7,264 nt of DNA, from the NCBI GenBank assembly GCA_938017765.1, contig CALIJH010000042.1, positions 1 through 7,264 of the forward strand. The letters are read 5' to 3'. Positions 6,040 through 7,264 of this stretch are shown here, in pieces. Source of the stretch: an uncultured Leptotrichia sp. (GTDB taxonomy: Bacteria > Fusobacteriota > Fusobacteriia > Fusobacteriales > Leptotrichiaceae). The translations under genes and the position numbers were made by a program. Within the stretch, counting starts at the first letter, position 1, and every line of letters begins with the position of its first letter. The notes beneath the pieces are model-generated. The model worked only from the letters and a program-made list of their open reading frames with translations, was not told where the DNA came from and did not search any database.

Positions 6040-6661
6040 TATTTTATTGGGAGAAAAAGTTGCAAAAGCATTATTTAGTGTAAAGGCAGTAAAAATAAGT
6101 GTGAAAGAGCCTTTTACTTTTGCTTCGGGGATAAAAAGCCCTATTTACTGTGATAACAGATATATATTAGGATTTTTCGAAGAAAGAAATATAATAATAG
6201 AAAGCTTTATTGAAAATATAGAGAAAGATGTAGATGTAATAGCGGGAGTAGCGACAGCAGGTATCCCATGGGCTTCGTTTATAGCCGACAGAATGGGAAA
6301 ACCGCTCTGTTATATAAGAAATAAACCTAAAGACCACGGGAGAGGAAAACAGATAGAGGGAGCGGAAGTAAAAGGAAAGAAAGTAGTTGTAATAGAAGAC
6401 TTGATTACTACAGGGAAAAGCAGTCTTATTGCTGTGGATATTTTACAAAAAGAGGGAGTTAAGGAATTGGAGGTAAAATCTATTTTTTCATACGGTTTTA
6501 AAGAAGCAGAAGAAAATTATAAAAAATATAATTGTAAATTTAGCTCTCTCTCCAATTTTGATACATTAATAAAGTTACTGGAGCAATCAAAATATCTTAC
6601 AGAAAATGAAGCCAAAACGGCTCTTGAATGGAGCAGAAATCCTGAGGGATGGAGTAAGTAA
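6032..6661 (+). CDS. pyrE: Orotate phosphoribosyltransferase
   Basis: PyrE joins orotate and PRPP to form OMP and pyrophosphate, the step before PyrF. The 209-residue length is typical. Seen in order are FTFASGIKSPIYCDNR (28-43, orotate and PRPP side), GVATAGIPWA (72-81), the flexible catalytic loop RNKPKDHGRGKQIEG (96-110, with Lys98, Lys100 and His102), and the PRPP signature VVVIEDLITTGKSS (118-131, Glu122-Asp123 followed by the TTGKSS phosphate loop). The start ATG lies inside the end of pyrC with an 8-base overlap, and AAGGA at 6016-6020 is 11 bases upstream, so translation is probably coupled to pyrC. It is the last gene of the operon, and a hairpin terminator follows 38 bases after its stop. 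Confidence 0.97.
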   Translation: MNNILLGEKVAKALFSVKAVKISVKEPFTFASGIKSPIYCDNRYILGFFEERNIIIESFIENIEKDVDVIAGVATAGIPWASFIADRMGKPLCYIRNKPKDHGRGKQIEGAEVKGKKVVVIEDLITTGKSSLIAVDILQKEGVKELEVKSIFSYGFKEAEENYKKYNCKFSSLSNFDTLIKLLEQSKYLTENEAKTALEWSRNPEGWSK

Positions 6662-6699
6662 AAATTAAAATGAAATATTTAAATAATATACTTATTTTC

Positions 6700-6731
6700 C
6701 GAAATTATTTTTATGATAATTTCGAATTTTT
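6700..6731 (+). terminator. Intrinsic terminator of the pyr operon
   Basis: CGAAATTAT (6700-6708) pairs perfectly with ATAATTTCG (6716-6724) around a 7-base loop, followed after two A by TTTTT (6727-6731). It lies 38 bases past the pyrE stop and before a plausible new promoter. The nine-pair stem is AT-rich, so efficiency is uncertain. Confidence 0.75.
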
Positions 6732-6733
6732 AC

Positions 6734-6762
6734 TTGATTTTTACGTAAATTTATTATATATT
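6734..6762 (+). promoter_or_regulatory. Candidate promoter of the downstream gene
   Basis: TTGATT (6734-6739) and TATATT (6757-6762) are 17 bases apart, right after the pyr terminator. The spacer begins with a perfect 10-base palindrome, TTTACGTAAA (6740-6749), which could be a small operator. A transcript starting near 6769 would have a leader of about 160 bases before the next gene. Confidence 0.45.
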
Positions 6763-6828
6763 TAAATTAAAAGGTAGTTGCTTAGGTTCATATAAATTAT
6801 ATTAATAATAACAGGGAGAGATGAAGAT

Positions 6829-6849
6829 ATGAAAATTATTTTTGGTTAA
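6829..6849 (+). other. Six-codon mini-ORF in the leader of the downstream gene
   Basis: An AGGGAG sequence (6813-6818) is followed 10 bases later by ATG and the reading MKIIFG then TAA. A small hairpin (6858-6877, eight pairs including one G-U, loop of four) follows. It may be an upstream regulatory peptide, the stub of a lost gene, or chance. Confidence 0.2.
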
Positions 6850-6932
6850 GTTTAGAATAGCATAAATTTTTATGTTAGATTGTTAAAAAAATTGTAATGA
6901 ATATAATTATTAAAATGAAATAAGGAGTTAAA

Positions 6933-7264
6933 ATGGGAACAGGAAAATATAGAATAACGAAAATAGCAAGAAATTGGAAAGAAAATAAAAATAAAAAGAA
7001 AATTACTTTAAAAAGAATTGTTAGAAAAGGAAAAATAAAGTATATAGATGAAAATAATGATGAAAATATAAACATAACAGATGCATATTATAAAATATTA
7101 TCAAGTAATAGATTTCCTGGGACAAAAGAACAATTTATTTTTAAAGTCAATAAAATGGAGAGAAATATAAAAAATAATTGTGTTATTATAAAAGATTATA
7201 CCGAAGAAGAATATGAAAAATTTGAAGAAAATAATAATAAAATTTTTATAAAATCAATTGTAGT
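6933..7264 (+). CDS. Hypothetical protein, 5' part only (cut by window end)
   Basis: The frame opens at an ATG with AAGGAG (6922-6927) 5 bases upstream and stays open to the last base, giving about 110 residues without a stop. The start is MGTGKYRITKIARNWK. The first 40 residues are very basic (many Lys and Arg), followed by an Asn/Asp/Glu-rich stretch. I see no signal peptide or membrane segment. A segment NRFPGTKEQFIFKVNK around 64-79 looks like folded-domain sequence, and a Glu-rich helix-like region EEEYEKFEENNNK follows. I do not recognise a family and assign no function. Base composition is even more A-rich than the pyr genes, which may indicate a less expressed or accessory gene. The product of a downstream continuation could change this reading. 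Confidence 0.72.
   Translation, partial: MGTGKYRITKIARNWKENKNKKKITLKRIVRKGKIKYIDENNDENINITDAYYKILSSNRFPGTKEQFIFKVNKMERNIKNNCVIIKDYTEEEYEKFEENNNKIFIKSIV

Noticed and set aside
6875..7075. 66-codon minus-strand frame, extremely Phe/Ile-rich
   Set aside because: It overlaps the start of the downstream + strand gene, which has a strong ribosome binding site; the hydrophobic translation simply reflects Lys/Asn codons on the other strand.

Overview
The window is a very AT-rich stretch of bacterial chromosome with almost all genes on the + strand. Its core is a de novo pyrimidine (UMP) biosynthesis operon in the order pyrB-pyrI-pyrF-pyrC-pyrE. Base composition, Lys/Ile/Asn-rich proteins, strong AGGAG-type ribosome binding sites and a solute-binding protein with a non-lipoprotein signal peptide suggest an anaerobe with a periplasm. 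My best guess is a fusobacterium of the Leptotrichia type. An AT-rich clostridium is the alternative, since clostridia also carry pyrB-pyrI pairs. The assignment is inference; there is no rRNA or marker gene here.

Layout. Positions 1-90 hold the last codons of an unidentified gene that overlaps the start of a BMP/PnrA-family solute-binding protein (80-1066). After a gap with a perfect 15-bp tandem repeat comes an unrecognised 213-residue protein (1253-1894). The control region of the pyr operon runs from about 1900 to 2378. It contains candidate promoters, a long inverted repeat (2016-2073), an 88-codon leader ORF with its own ribosome binding site (2088-2354), and an intrinsic-terminator-like hairpin with a T-tract (2304-2350) that overlaps the 3' end of that ORF just before pyrB. 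Then follow pyrB (2379-3311), a 186-base gap, pyrI (3498-3968), pyrF (TTG start at 3986, to 4720), pyrC (4753-6039) and pyrE (6032-6661), closed by a hairpin terminator (6700-6731). A new transcription unit seems to begin downstream, with a promoter at 6734-6762, and leads into an unrecognised gene cut by the window end (6933 onward).

How it works together. PyrB (catalytic) and PyrI (zinc-binding regulatory) should form an allosteric aspartate transcarbamoylase. PyrC closes the ring to dihydroorotate, PyrE adds phosphoribose to orotate, and PyrF decarboxylates OMP to UMP. Carbamoyl-phosphate synthetase (carAB) and dihydroorotate dehydrogenase (pyrD/pyrK) are not in the window and must be elsewhere.

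The most interesting observation is the leader. A U-rich, Phe/Leu/Ile/Tyr-rich reading frame runs right through a Rho-independent terminator ahead of pyrB. This is the architecture of the enterobacterial pyrBI attenuator, where low UTP stalls RNA polymerase, lets the leader ribosome catch up and prevents termination. Here it has a different, longer and much more AT-rich sequence, and I see no PyrR-binding element. I found no CRISPR array, tRNA, rRNA or mobile element.
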